64,000 nucleotides of DNA from Pseudomonas graminis (GCF_004364335.1 NZ_SOCR01000015.1:1-64000), one strand, 5' to 3'. Numbered from the stretch's first letter, positions 16,311 to 25,598 are shown. Notes: generated by a model not told the origin, from the sequence alone. Made by a program: numbers and translations.

Positions 16311-16490
16311 ATGATCAAGATTCGCGCGCTGCGCCAGTTTTCGCATTACTACGCCGGAAACTTCAGTCAGTTTGAGGTCCGCGAAGTCAAGGAAGAATAC
16401 GCCGAGGCATTGGTCGGATTGGAGCTGGCAGAGGTGGTTGAGGACGATCCAGCTCAAGACCTGCCGCCGAAGAAAGGGTCCAAAAAATGA
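16311..16490 (+). CDS. Small hypothetical head-module protein (59 aa)
   Basis: A 59-aa frame from ATG 16311 to TGA 16490: MIKIRALRQFSHYYAGNFSQ at the start and a basic KKGSKK end. It fills the gap after the capsid gene and overlaps the connector gene by ATGA. No clear ribosome binding site is seen; a hairpin GGGGCAG/CTGCCCC (16284-16300) lies just upstream. Small proteins at this point occur in many HK97-like phages; their role is unknown to me. Confidence 0.65.
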   Translation: MIKIRALRQFSHYYAGNFSQFEVREVKEEYAEALVGLELAEVVEDDPAQDLPPKKGSKK

Positions 16491-16849
16491 CCATAGCCGT
16501 TGCCGACTTGCTCAGCCTCAATGTCATTCGTCTGCATCTTCGAATTGATCATACGGACGAAGACGAGTTGATCCTGCTGTACGCGGAGTCGGCACTGGCT
16601 TGGGCCTTGTGGTATTGCGATAACCCATTGCTGGTTGCCGCATCCGACATACCGGCATCATTCAAAGTCGCACTGCTGCTTCTCACGGCTCATTCCTACG
16701 AAAACCGAGAGGCCGTCGCCTCGGGCGCTGCGCTGGAAACGCTGCCGTTGGCGGTCGACTCCTTTCTATGGAGCTCGCGCAACTTCCGCGATGCACCCGA
16801 ACCGGACGAAGAAAATGACATACCAGGACCTTGGTGCTGGCGACCTTAA
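16487..16849 (+). CDS. Head-tail connector protein (gp6-like)
   Basis: A 120-aa helical protein with the gp6-like pattern NVIRLHLRIDHTDEDELILLYAESA, then PASFKVALLLLTAHSYENREA. HK97 gp6 forms a ring below the portal. The next gene starts inside its 3' end. Confidence 0.85.
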   Translation: MTIAVADLLSLNVIRLHLRIDHTDEDELILLYAESALAWALWYCDNPLLVAASDIPASFKVALLLLTAHSYENREAVASGAALETLPLAVDSFLWSSRNFRDAPEPDEENDIPGPWCWRP

Positions 16850-17177
16850 TCGGCGCATTACGATTCAACGAAGAACCGATTACCCGGCCGAAGACATGGG
16901 TCTTGATTCGGTGCTCACGCTGCCCAGGGAGCGATGGGCAAAGATCGAGCCCGTGGGCACGGCCGTATATGCCAACGGAGTGCAAACCGACAGAAAAATT
17001 ACCCACCGGGTTTTTGTTCGGTACCTGCAAGGAGTTACCGAGGCAGATGAAATCGCGTCGGAGGGCTGTATCTATGCGGTGCGTCGTGTCGCTGCCATGA
17101 ATGGCGGCCGCCGATTCACCGTGCTCGAGGTCGAGGAACTTGGCTTAGAACAGCCTGGAGGAAGCCTATATGGCTAG
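16815..17177 (+). CDS. Head closure / head-tail adaptor protein
   Basis: A 120-aa β-rich protein (ATG 16815, 35-nt overlap with the connector gene). GDLNRRITIQRRTDYPAEDMG and RERWAKIEPV match the phage head-tail joining family (SPP1 gp16-like). It plugs the connector before tail attachment. The next gene overlaps by 8 nt. Confidence 0.85.
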   Translation: MTYQDLGAGDLNRRITIQRRTDYPAEDMGLDSVLTLPRERWAKIEPVGTAVYANGVQTDRKITHRVFVRYLQGVTEADEIASEGCIYAVRRVAAMNGGRRFTVLEVEELGLEQPGGSLYG

Positions 17178-17631
17178 ACCTGCAGCCTATCTGCACTTCG
17201 GCGAGTTCGACAGCTACGGCAAGCTCGACTTCGACAAGAAGGAAATCCGCAAGGCCATGCGCAAGGCTGGCGTGCTGGTGCGCGCCGAGGGCCGAAAGCT
17301 GGTCAGCAAGCGCGCAGTGTCAGGCAAAGGCCAGTACCCCGGCATGCGCAAAGGCAGGCTGCGCCGTTCGATCACATACCGGGTTAGCCGTGCCGGCTTC
17401 CTGGTAAAGATCGAACCGCAGAAGACCGCCGACATGAAGGACTTCTACCCGGCTTACCTCTGGTACGGAGTGCGCCGCGGTGCCAAGCGTGGCAAGTCCC
17501 ATAAAAAGCAGGAAGCGACCGGAGCATGGCGGATCGAACCGCGCGAGAACTACATGGTCGACGCGCTCAACAACAGCAAGGACGCCGTGCGCTCGATCCT
17601 CAAGCAGGCCTTTGCCGCCGCTCTGCGCTGA
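17170..17631 (+). CDS. HK97 gp10-like tail completion protein
   Basis: A 153-aa strongly basic protein. DKKEIRKAMRKAGVLVRAEGRKLV, GMRKGRLRRSITYR and the Tyr/Trp-rich FYPAYLWYGVRRG fit the HK97-gp10 family that joins head and tail. It lies between head closure and tail terminator, as expected. Confidence 0.8.
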   Translation: MARPAAYLHFGEFDSYGKLDFDKKEIRKAMRKAGVLVRAEGRKLVSKRAVSGKGQYPGMRKGRLRRSITYRVSRAGFLVKIEPQKTADMKDFYPAYLWYGVRRGAKRGKSHKKQEATGAWRIEPRENYMVDALNNSKDAVRSILKQAFAAALR

Positions 17632-17646
17632 TCAACGAGACAACCA

Positions 17647-18234
17647 ATGAAAATCACTCCTGTGGTGCTGCACCTGCGGCAGCGCTGCCCGCTGTTCGGT
17701 GGGCGCGTGGCGGGCGGCATCGACTTCGATGCCGTGAAGGCCAGTCAGCAAGTTGATCGGCCTGGGGCGTTCGTCATCGCGACCGGTGATGACGCAACGG
17801 ACAACGACCTACAGAACGGCATACGCCAAGACATCACGGACGCTTTTGACGTGGTGGTCATCCTGGGTGCGAAGGATCAGCGCGGGCAACTGGCGGTGGA
17901 CGTGCTCCACGACATACGCGCCGATCTGTGGCGCGCTTTGGTCGGCTGGAAGCCTGGCGCCGAGTACGAACCCGTCACCTACGACGGTGGGGACTTGGTT
18001 CAGATCGACCGGGCGCTGGTGATCTACCGCTATTCCTTCGTGACTGCTTTCCAGCTGGGCCGCAATGCGTCAACGGATCCTGCCGAGACCTGGCATGAGC
18101 TTGAGCTCGACGGCTTGCCCAAGCTGGAGGGCATGGACATCAACGTGGACTGCATCGACCCGGCAGACCGCAACCTCGAATACCCCGGCCCGGATGGGCG
18201 TATTGAAATTCAACTCAAAGAGGAACTGCCATGA
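17647..18234 (+). CDS. Tail terminator-like protein (Mu gp37-type)
   Basis: A 195-aa protein with FVIATGDDATDNDLQNGIRQDITDAFDVVVILG, shown here by its conserved core DAFDVVVIL, and YRYSFVTAFQLG. It resembles Mu gp37-type proteins that cap the tail tube and set tail length. It marks the switch from HK97-type head genes to Mu-type tail genes. It ends in an ATGA overlap with the DUF2635 gene. Confidence 0.75.
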   Translation: MKITPVVLHLRQRCPLFGGRVAGGIDFDAVKASQQVDRPGAFVIATGDDATDNDLQNGIRQDITDAFDVVVILGAKDQRGQLAVDVLHDIRADLWRALVGWKPGAEYEPVTYDGGDLVQIDRALVIYRYSFVTAFQLGRNASTDPAETWHELELDGLPKLEGMDINVDCIDPADRNLEYPGPDGRIEIQLKEELP

Positions 18235-18407
18235 ACCGCATTACTGTGGTGCCGGCCAAGGGGCGCGCGGTGCCCGATCCGGAAACCGGGGAACTCCTGT
18301 TGCTCGAAGGTCGGGATGTGCCCGATGACGCTTACTGGCGCCGCCGTCTTGCTGATGGCGACGTCGTGATCCCTAACCCGCCCGCCAAAGAGGTCGCGAC
18401 CAAATGA
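18231..18407 (+). CDS. DUF2635 protein (Mu gp38-like), 58 aa
   Basis: A 58-aa frame with ATG 18231 and TGA 18405-18407, coupled on both sides by 4-nt overlaps. GRAVPDPETGELLLLEGRDV followed by YWRRRLADGDVV is the DUF2635 signature. This family sits just ahead of the sheath gene in Mu-like phages; function is unknown. AGAGGAAC gives a ribosome binding site. Confidence 0.85.
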   Translation: MNRITVVPAKGRAVPDPETGELLLLEGRDVPDDAYWRRRLADGDVVIPNPPAKEVATK

Positions 18408-19903
18408 GCGTAGGATTTCAACAGATCCCCGCGGATATCCGCGTGCCGCTGTTCTATGCGGAGATGGACAACTCGAACGCCAATAGCGCGTCGAGCGCGC
18501 TGCGCCGCCTGATCGTGGGTCAGGTCAACGACCTGTCCACCGCCGATGAAATCGGCAAGCTGGTGCTGGTGTCGAGCCTGGCCCAGGCCAAGACGATCGG
18601 CGGCCAAGGCTCGATGCTCGCGGCGATGTACGACACCTGGCGTCAGAACGACCTGGTGGGCGAGATCTGGTGTTTGCCGGTCAAGGCCAGTGCCGGTGCT
18701 GCGGCGGCGGGCAAGGTGACCATCACCAACGCTGCCACTGAAACCGGGCTGATCAACCTGTACGTGGCGGGTGTGCGCGTTCAGGCGACTGTAGCCTCTG
18801 GTGCTGCAGCCGCCGTCGCGGCCGCAGCGTTGGCTACCAAGATCAACGCTGCGGCCGATCTGCCGGTTACCGCTGCTGCGGCAGCGGGTGTGGTAACGCT
18901 GACGTCCAAGTGGCTGGGTGACTCCGGCAACGATATCGGCCTGAGCCTGAACCGTCTGGGCAAGAGCAATGGCGAATTCACCCCGGCGGGCCTGACCGTT
19001 GTGGTAGCGCCAATGTCCGGCGGCGCGGGCACCCCCGATGCCACAGCCGCCCTTGCCGCGCTCGGCGACGCACCGTTCGAGTTTATTTGCGTACCCTGGG
19101 CCGACACCACCACCCTGGACGCATGGAAAATTGCGATGGGTGATGCCAGTGGCCGCTGGTCCTGGGCCAAGCAGCTCTACGGTCACGTCTACAGCGCCCT
19201 GCGCGGCACGCTTGGCACCCTGGTAGCAGCCGGTCAGCCGCGCAACGACCAGCACATGACCATCTTCGGCTTCGAAGCGGGCGTTCCTCAGCCATTCTGG
19301 CGCGTGGCCGCTGCTGGCGCTGCACGTCAGGCGGTGTTCCTGTCCGCCGATGCCAGCCGGCCAACCCAGACCGGCGTGCTGGTGGGAATTGATCCCGCGC
19401 CTGAGGGGGCACGCTTCACGCTGACCGAGTTCAACTCGCTGCTGCAATACGGTATCGCGACCTTGTTCTTTGAAGGCGGCTATGTGCGCATCCAGCGTGC
19501 GATCACCACCTACCAGAAAAACGCCTACGGGCAGGCTGACGACTCTTATCTGGACAGCGAGACGATGCACCAGAGCGCGTACATCGTGCGCCGCCTCAAA
19601 GGCATCATCACCAGCAAGTACGGTCGCCACAAGCTGGCCAGCGACGGCACCCAGTTCGGCGATGGTCAGCCAATCGTCACGCCCAACGTGATTCGCGGTG
19701 AGCTGATCAGTGAATACGGCAACATGGAGCGCGACGGCCACGTCGAGAACTCGGCGCTGTTCGCCCAGTACTTGATCGTGGAGCGCGACAGCAAGAGCCC
19801 GACGCGCATCAACGTGTTGTACCCGCCGGATTACGTGAACGGGCTGCGCATTTTCGCGCTGCTCAACCAGTTCCGCCTGCAGTACACCGCCGAAGCAGCG
19901 TAA
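18404..19903 (+). CDS. Tail sheath protein (Mu gpL-like)
   Basis: A 499-aa sheath protein. The start MSVGFQQIPADIRVPLFYAE, the Ala-rich inserted domain (~95-200) and the conserved C-terminus (SPTRINVLYPPDYVNGLRIFALLNQFRLQ, here by core YPPDYVNGLR) match Mu-like sheaths. It is the contractile outer layer of a myovirus tail, so this prophage makes contractile particles. Its start overlaps the DUF2635 stop. Confidence 0.92.
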   Translation: MSVGFQQIPADIRVPLFYAEMDNSNANSASSALRRLIVGQVNDLSTADEIGKLVLVSSLAQAKTIGGQGSMLAAMYDTWRQNDLVGEIWCLPVKASAGAAAAGKVTITNAATETGLINLYVAGVRVQATVASGAAAAVAAAALATKINAAADLPVTAAAAAGVVTLTSKWLGDSGNDIGLSLNRLGKSNGEFTPAGLTVVVAPMSGGAGTPDATAALAALGDAPFEFICVPWADTTTLDAWKIAMGDASGRWSWAKQLYGHVYSALRGTLGTLVAAGQPRNDQHMTIFGFEAGVPQPFWRVAAAGAARQAVFLSADASRPTQTGVLVGIDPAPEGARFTLTEFNSLLQYGIATLFFEGGYVRIQRAITTYQKNAYGQADDSYLDSETMHQSAYIVRRLKGIITSKYGRHKLASDGTQFGDGQPIVTPNVIRGELISEYGNMERDGHVENSALFAQYLIVERDSKSPTRINVLYPPDYVNGLRIFALLNQFRLQYTAEAA

Positions 19904-19920
19904 CGCTGTCCCGTTTTCAA

Positions 19921-19944
19921 GGCCCGCCACGAGCGGGCCTTTTT
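19921..19944 (+). terminator. Terminator between sheath and tube genes
   Basis: A 7-bp stem GGCCCGC/GCGGGCC with loop CACGA followed by TTTTTA, 18 nt after the sheath stop. It is internal to the late operon. Confidence 0.8.
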
Positions 19945-19960
19945 ATTTGGAGGCCCACTC

Positions 19961-20308
19961 ATGGGGCAGAAAGTTGCTGGTACCTGCTACGTCAAGGTTG
20001 ACGGCACGCAGTTAACCCTCAAGGGCGGCGTGGAAGCACCGCTCATGGACAAGACGCGGGAGACCGTGGTCCCTGGATTTTTCAAGGAGGAGGACAAGGC
20101 GCCCTGGCTCAAGTTCTCCGCGGTGCACACAGCGAACTTCCCGCTCAAGGCTTTGACCGAGGGGACGAACATGACCATTACTGCCGAACTCAAGAACGGC
20201 AAGGTCTACACACTTTCCGGCGCCTACCTGGTGGATCAGCCGAGCTCCAACGGCGAGGAAGGCACCATTGAACTGCAATTTGACGGCGTTAAAGGGGTAT
20301 GGCTGTGA
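19961..20308 (+). CDS. Tail tube protein (Mu gpM-like)
   Basis: A 115-aa β-barrel tube protein: AGTCYVKVDGTQLTLKGGVE, then the ITAELKNGKVYTLSGAYLVDQ core and GTIELQFDGVKG end typical of Mu-type tubes. SD TGGAGG precedes the ATG. It overlaps the chaperone gene by 10 nt. Hexamers of it form the inner tail tube inside the sheath. Confidence 0.9.
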   Translation: MGQKVAGTCYVKVDGTQLTLKGGVEAPLMDKTRETVVPGFFKEEDKAPWLKFSAVHTANFPLKALTEGTNMTITAELKNGKVYTLSGAYLVDQPSSNGEEGTIELQFDGVKGVWL

Positions 20309-20628
20309 GTGAAGAAAAGCAGGTTGTTGACCCGAACGCGCCGATCAAGTTGAGCGCCCCGATTCAGGCGCATAGCGAACAACTCACTGAGTTGGTGCTG
20401 CGCCGCCCGACGTCGCAGGAAGCCCGCGCGATCAAAGCGTTGCCCTACAAGATCGATGCAGACGAGGCGGTTTGCCTGGATCTGGATGTGTCGGCCAAGT
20501 ACATCGCCGTGTGCGCCGGCATTCCGCCTTCGTCGGTGAATCAGCTGGATCTGGCGGACCTCAACAAACTCGCCTGGATGGTGGCAGGTTTTTTCATGAC
20601 CCCGGCGTCACCAGTCTCGAAGACCTGA
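20299..20628 (+). CDS. Tail assembly chaperone, short form
   Basis: A 109-aa protein of the phage tail assembly E/gp41 type: INKLSAPIQAHSEQLTELVLRRPTSQEARAIKAL-like pattern, seen here as LTELVLRRPTSQEARAIK. It binds the tape measure during tail assembly. It is the G-like product of a programmed frameshift pair; the long form is described separately. Its last codons overlap the -1 frame that continues to the tape measure gene. Confidence 0.85.
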   Translation: MAVSEEKQVVDPNAPIKLSAPIQAHSEQLTELVLRRPTSQEARAIKALPYKIDADEAVCLDLDVSAKYIAVCAGIPPSSVNQLDLADLNKLAWMVAGFFMTPASPVSKT

Positions 20629-20759
20629 TTTCTCTGGTCTACGACCTGGCCTATTTCTGGAAGGTTGACCCTGAACAGATGATGGCCAGGCCGCTGGATA
20701 TCTTTCTTGAATCGCTAGCTCAGGCGCAGCGGATCAATCGCGCGTTGCAGGTGGACTGA
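20299..20759 (+). CDS. Tail assembly chaperone, -1 frameshift fusion form
   Basis: At 20589-20595 the zero-frame codons GGT TTT TTC contain the heptamer T TTT TTC. A -1 slip there continues as HDPGVTSLEDLISLVYDLAY and runs without interruption to the TGA at 20757-20759, giving a fusion of about 153 aa. The extension has no start of its own in the right place and fits the E+E' / G-T arrangement known from lambda, P2 and Mu-like tails. Its stop overlaps the tape measure ATG. The frame geometry is seen; slipping is inferred. Confidence 0.82.
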
Positions 20760-23089
20760 TGGCAGATCAATTTCAGCTCAAGGCACTGATCACCGGTGTC
20801 GACAAGCTGTCGCCAACGCTGGCCGGCATTCGCAAGAACGTTGCCAACTTCCGCAAGGGCCTGCAGAACACAGGTCTGGGCAATCTCAGTTTCAAGGAGG
20901 TCATCACCGGCGGCGCGCTGGCAGCGCCGTTCGTGATGGGGACGCGCGCAGCGATAGAGTTCGAATCGGCGATGGCCGACGTGCGCAAGGTAGTCAACTT
21001 TGACGCGCCCAGCCAATTCAAGGAGATGGGCGACGACATCACCAAAATGTCGGAACGGCTGCCGATGGCCGCCAATGACATCGCCAAGATCGTTGCAGCG
21101 GGCGGGCAGTCAGGCATTGCCCGGGGAGAACTTCTGGGTTTTGCACAAGACGCGGTAAAGATGGGCATCGCGTTTGACCAGACCGCTGAGCAAAGCGGCG
21201 ACATGATGGCCAAGTGGCGGACCTCCTTCAAAATGACCCAAGCCGAGGTGGTCGGGCTCGCTGACAAGATCAACTACTTGGGGAACACCGGGCCGGCCAA
21301 TACCAAGCAGATTTCCGACATCGTTACTCGCGTCGGGCCGTTGGGGGAAGTCGCGGGCGTAGCGTCGGGTCAGATTGCGGCGCTGGGCGCGACTATGGCT
21401 GGCACGGGTGTCGAGCAGGAGGTGGCCGCAACCGGCATCAAGAATTTCATGCTGGCGCTTACCAAGGGCAGCGCCGCGACGAAGACTCAGTCAAACGCGA
21501 TGAAGTCGCTCAGATTGAACTCGAAAACCGTGGCGGCAGGAATGCAGAAGGATGCTCAAAGCACGATGCTCCAGGTGCTCAAACGTATTGCTGAGGTTGA
21601 TGCAGTCAAGCGCCCAGCGCTGCTGACCAATCTCTTCGGCACTGAGTCCGTTGCTGCAATCTCGCCACTGCTAACCAATCTAGGGCTACTCGAGAGCAAC
21701 CTGAAAAAGACCGGTGACGCTTCGCAGTACGCCGGCTCAATGGAGGCCGAATACGCTTCGCGTGCGGCCACGACTGAAAACAATTTGACGCTGATGCGAG
21801 GTTCTTTGAACCGGGCGAGCATAGCGTTGGGCCAAGCATTTTTACCCCCGCTAAATGCCGTGATCAATAAGCTGCGGCCCTTTATCAGCCATGTGGGCGA
21901 CTTGATTCAGGCCAGCCCTGCGTTTGTCAGAGGACTCGCCATGGCGGGCGTCGCTTTCACTGCCATTCGCGTGGGCGCGGTAGCCGCAACTGTCGCCACC
22001 AGGCTGTTAGGGCTTGCGTTTTCAGCGACCCCGATCGGCATTGCGGCGGTGGCTATTGCCGCCGCTGTCGGTGTGATCGTCGCAAATTGGGACACCCTGG
22101 CGCCGTACTTCGAGCAGCTGTGGGAAAGCATCAAGGGCCCGGCAATGGCGGTGTGGGGCTGGATGAAAGAGTTGTTCAAGTGGTCGCCAGTGGGACAAGT
22201 CATTGCCAACTGGGAGCCCATCAGCGAATTCCTCGGAGCGCTCTGGGACGTCATTAAGGCCGCCGCTGTGTCCACGTGGGACTTCATGAAGGCTGCTTTC
22301 AACTGGGCACCCATGACGGTCATCGCTCGCAATTGGCAACCGCTGTCGGAGTTTTTCAGCGCGCTGTGGGACGTCATTCGCGCCCTGGCTGCGGTTGCCT
22401 GGGAAGGCATCAAGGACACCATGGCGGCAGCGTGGGGATGGATCAAAGAGCAACTGGGCTTTGATCCGGTGCAGATCGTCACCGAGAAGTGGGAACGACT
22501 GGTGGCTTACTTCAAGGGCCTGTTCGAGAGGATTCGGCCTTACATTCAGCCGCTGATGGAGGCAGGTGACTGGGCCAACCAGAAAACCGAAGCGGCCACG
22601 GGCTGGGTCAAGGGAAAGGCTGCGCAGGTCAGCAACTTTTTCTCGAAAAGCGACCCTACCGCGCTGTCTGGCGGTGTGATCAATAACGGCACGCAAGGGC
22701 TCAGGCACTTCGCAGCGGGCATCAGTCAGCAGCCTGTGCCCGTGGTTGCAGCAGATGGCATTAAACAGGCTGCGCCTGTCGCTGCGGCGCAGGTCCCTCG
22801 GCAGGCAGCGCCAGTCGTCACCGCTGGGCTCAGTCAGCCAAAAGATTCCGTGACAGCCGGCAGTAGCCTTGGGTTTGAGCGCCCGTTGCCACTTATGCCC
22901 GGCGCAATACTGCCGGCACCGGGCAATTTGCTCGCGGGTGCGTCAGGCAAGTCGCAACTGAACGGGGAGCTGGTTATTCGACTGGAGGGCGAGACTCGCG
23001 GCGTGCGGCCTCAACCGGCAACGACCGATCAGCCCGGGCTCAAGATCAGCACCAATGTCGGTTATAGATCCCTTTCTGGAGCGCAATAG
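20759..23089 (+). CDS. Tail tape measure protein
   Basis: A 776-aa protein of the TP901/Mu type. The N-terminal region contains IEFESAMADVRKVVNFDAPSQ and MSERLPMAANDIAKIVAAGGQSGI. A hydrophobic stretch follows at ~385-440, then three Trp-rich repeats near 455-590 (WDTLAPYFEQLWESIKG, WEPISEFLGALWDVIKA, WQPLSEFFSALWDVIRA). The C-terminal ~170 residues are Ala/Pro/Gln-rich. It sets tail length; roughly 115 nm would follow from the usual 1.5 Å per residue. It follows the chaperone pair directly. Confidence 0.92.
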   Translation: MADQFQLKALITGVDKLSPTLAGIRKNVANFRKGLQNTGLGNLSFKEVITGGALAAPFVMGTRAAIEFESAMADVRKVVNFDAPSQFKEMGDDITKMSERLPMAANDIAKIVAAGGQSGIARGELLGFAQDAVKMGIAFDQTAEQSGDMMAKWRTSFKMTQAEVVGLADKINYLGNTGPANTKQISDIVTRVGPLGEVAGVASGQIAALGATMAGTGVEQEVAATGIKNFMLALTKGSAATKTQSNAMKSLRLNSKTVAAGMQKDAQSTMLQVLKRIAEVDAVKRPALLTNLFGTESVAAISPLLTNLGLLESNLKKTGDASQYAGSMEAEYASRAATTENNLTLMRGSLNRASIALGQAFLPPLNAVINKLRPFISHVGDLIQASPAFVRGLAMAGVAFTAIRVGAVAATVATRLLGLAFSATPIGIAAVAIAAAVGVIVANWDTLAPYFEQLWESIKGPAMAVWGWMKELFKWSPVGQVIANWEPISEFLGALWDVIKAAAVSTWDFMKAAFNWAPMTVIARNWQPLSEFFSALWDVIRALAAVAWEGIKDTMAAAWGWIKEQLGFDPVQIVTEKWERLVAYFKGLFERIRPYIQPLMEAGDWANQKTEAATGWVKGKAAQVSNFFSKSDPTALSGGVINNGTQGLRHFAAGISQQPVPVVAADGIKQAAPVAAAQVPRQAAPVVTAGLSQPKDSVTAGSSLGFERPLPLMPGAILPAPGNLLAGASGKSQLNGELVIRLEGETRGVRPQPATTDQPGLKISTNVGYRSLSGAQ

Positions 23090-24490
23090 ATGGCCGATAC
23101 CTGGCGCGAGCAGTTATTGCCGGCGTCGTTTCGGGGCGAGACGTTTCTCATCGAGGATACGTCGGTTCCAGTGGGGCGCAAGGTTCAGCTTCACGAGTAC
23201 CCCAAGCGAGACGAGTCGTTCGCCGAACAGATGGGCAAGGTCGCCCGCGTGCACAAGGTCAAGGCCTACATCATCGGCGATGATTGTTTCCAGCGCCGGG
23301 ACAAGTTGCTCAAAGCCCTGGAGACCGAGGGGGAGGGGACACTTGTTCATCCCTGGCTTGGGCAGTTGCAGGTTGTGCCCGGTGCTTGTGAGATGGCCCA
23401 CAGCCGCCGAGAGGGCGGCATGGTCACCTTCGACCTGACTTTCTATCCAGGCAACGCCCAGACAAACCCATCGGTGCGTGCCAACACCGCGCGCATGGCG
23501 GGGCAGACCTCGGCCAGCTACTGGAGCGCCGCGCTGGGGCGTTACAAGTCGGCAATGGCCGCGGTGGATACCGCGCGCATCAACCTGATCGGCCTGCAGA
23601 ACACGGTCACCGGTGCGTTCGGCGTCATCACGGGGCAGTTCTCCCCGCTGGGCAGTGCAATCGGGTCCGCGCGATCGCTGGCCCAAATGCTGACCAATTC
23701 GCCTGGCGCGCTGTCGAGCTTATTCAGCGGCTATTTCAGCGACCTGGGCCAGTCCTCGGCAAAGAGTTCGAGCGTTGCGGCGTCGAGCGGTACCGGATCA
23801 TCTTCCGGTGCAAGCGCCGGCGGGACGTCCGGTGGCGGCACCAGCGGCAGTGACGTCGATACATCCGCCTCGGCATCCGTGACGAGTGCCACGAGCACCA
23901 CCAGCGCTGGCGCATCGATGTTCAACAGTTACACCGATGCGGTAGGGATAGTGTCCAGACAGGCGGAGGATGCGGCCAGCATTGATACGGTCATGGCGGG
24001 CAGCGGGGCTGATACCACGGCTGCGGCGCAGGCGCTGGCCAATCTTGTGCAGGATGCGGTCCTGGTGCAGGCAACCGCGACGATCGCACAAATGCCTGTG
24101 CTGACCCCAGCTGCCAAGGATCAGTCGACGGCGTCACTGCAACAGCAAGTCGTCGAGCCCGTGGCGCGAGCCGAGGTGCCGGTGGCCGACGAGGTGGTTG
24201 CTGTAAGGGACGCACTAGATGCGGTGTTCTGGCAGGCCGCTCTCAAGGCTGACGCGACCTTTTACCCCGCCATCAATGAGGCACGCCAGCAGGTATCCAA
24301 GCACCTGACGGCGGTCGCCGCTTCCGGTGTTCAACTGGTCAGCGTCACCCCGCTCCAAACCGTGCCGGCGGTGGTGATGGCTTATCGGCGTTTCGGCGAC
24401 GCGACTCGCGAGGGTGAAATCGTGCAACGCAACAAAATCAATCACCCGGGCTTTGTGCCTGCCGCACCCCTTCAAGTAGCCAGGGAGTAA
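23090..24490 (+). CDS. DNA circularization / tail protein (Mu gpN-like)
   Basis: A 466-aa protein starting at the TAG of the tape measure gene. The N-terminal ~125 residues (WREQLLPASFRGETFLIED, HEYPKRDESFAEQMG) match the DNA circularization N-terminal domain of Mu-like phages. Residues ~215-275 are a Ser/Gly/Thr linker and the rest is helical. It is thought to act in the virion at the baseplate and with injected DNA. Confidence 0.85.
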   Translation: MADTWREQLLPASFRGETFLIEDTSVPVGRKVQLHEYPKRDESFAEQMGKVARVHKVKAYIIGDDCFQRRDKLLKALETEGEGTLVHPWLGQLQVVPGACEMAHSRREGGMVTFDLTFYPGNAQTNPSVRANTARMAGQTSASYWSAALGRYKSAMAAVDTARINLIGLQNTVTGAFGVITGQFSPLGSAIGSARSLAQMLTNSPGALSSLFSGYFSDLGQSSAKSSSVAASSGTGSSSGASAGGTSGGGTSGSDVDTSASASVTSATSTTSAGASMFNSYTDAVGIVSRQAEDAASIDTVMAGSGADTTAAAQALANLVQDAVLVQATATIAQMPVLTPAAKDQSTASLQQQVVEPVARAEVPVADEVVAVRDALDAVFWQAALKADATFYPAINEARQQVSKHLTAVAASGVQLVSVTPLQTVPAVVMAYRRFGDATREGEIVQRNKINHPGFVPAAPLQVARE

Positions 24491-24494
24491 CCGC

Positions 24495-25598
24495 ATGTCC
24501 GACCCGAAGACGGTTGTGACGCTGACCGTTGACGGGCTGGATTATTCCGGTTGGACCTCGGTAGAAATCAGCGCAGGTCTAGAGCGGCAGGCGCGCAGCT
24601 TCAACATCGGCATCACCTGGAAGTGGCCCGGACAGAACGTGCTACGCCCGGTCAAGCAGGGTGCTCGCTGCGAGGTGCGCATCGGTGGCGATCTGGTTGT
24701 GACGGGCTGGGTGGATGCCACGCCGATCAGCTACGACCATGAAAAGGTCACCACATCCATTGCCGGCCGGTCTTCAACTGGCGACCTGATCGACTGCGGC
24801 GCTATTAATCAGCCGGGCCAGTGGAAAGGCCAGAGTGTGCAGGCAATCGTTCAGGCGCTGGCCAGCCCCTACGGGCTTTCGGTCAGGAGTGAGATCGCGA
24901 CCACCAGCGGCTTGACAGACCACACCATTGAGCCGGGAGAAACGGCGTTTGAATCCATCGATCGCCTGCTCACCCTCTATCGGGTGTTCAGCACCGACGA
25001 TGCGAAAGGCAACGTTGTGCTGGCCGAGGTTGGTAGTGCAGGGCGCTCAGCCGAATCGCTGGAGCTGGGCCGCAACGTGCTCAAGGCAGACGCCGCGCTG
25101 GATTTCACACGCGTGTTCTCCGAATACCGGGTTATCGGCCAGCGCTCAGGCACCGATGAGGACTTTGCCAAGACCACTACAGAGGTCAACAGCTCTGTCA
25201 CGGACCCGCGTATGGCGCGCAAGCGAGTGAAGGTCATCCATGAGAGTGGGCAGCTCAGCGACAAGCTGGCGGCCGACCGGGCCAACTGGGAGCGCGGCAC
25301 CGCCGTCGGCAAGGCGCTGGAAGTGACCTATGACGTCCAGGGTTGGCGGCAGAGCAACGGGGCGTTGTGGCTGCCAAACACCATCGTGCGCGTCGTCGAC
25401 CCGGTGATCGGCTACGACCGCGACATGCTCATCGCCGAGGTGACCTACACGCTCGACGAGCAAGGCACGATCTGCCGTCTTCGGGTGGGGCCGCCCGAGG
25501 GCTACCTGCAAGAGCCCGACGACCCGCACAAGAAGCGCAAGGCCAAGAAAACCGACGCCGTCGAATACCTCCTACCTGCGGACTACAAAGACAAATGA
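24495..25598 (+). CDS. Baseplate hub protein (Mu gp44-like)
   Basis: A 367-aa hub protein. The N-terminal VTLTVDGLDYSGWTSVEI, later WKWPGQ and the SYDHEKVTTSIAGRSSTGDLIDC pattern (core AGRSSTGDLIDC) match the gpP/gp44 family, structurally like T4 gp27. The C-terminus is lysine-rich (KKRKAKK). It overlaps the spike gene by ATGA. Confidence 0.88.
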   Translation: MSDPKTVVTLTVDGLDYSGWTSVEISAGLERQARSFNIGITWKWPGQNVLRPVKQGARCEVRIGGDLVVTGWVDATPISYDHEKVTTSIAGRSSTGDLIDCGAINQPGQWKGQSVQAIVQALASPYGLSVRSEIATTSGLTDHTIEPGETAFESIDRLLTLYRVFSTDDAKGNVVLAEVGSAGRSAESLELGRNVLKADAALDFTRVFSEYRVIGQRSGTDEDFAKTTTEVNSSVTDPRMARKRVKVIHESGQLSDKLAADRANWERGTAVGKALEVTYDVQGWRQSNGALWLPNTIVRVVDPVIGYDRDMLIAEVTYTLDEQGTICRLRVGPPEGYLQEPDDPHKKRKAKKTDAVEYLLPADYKDK

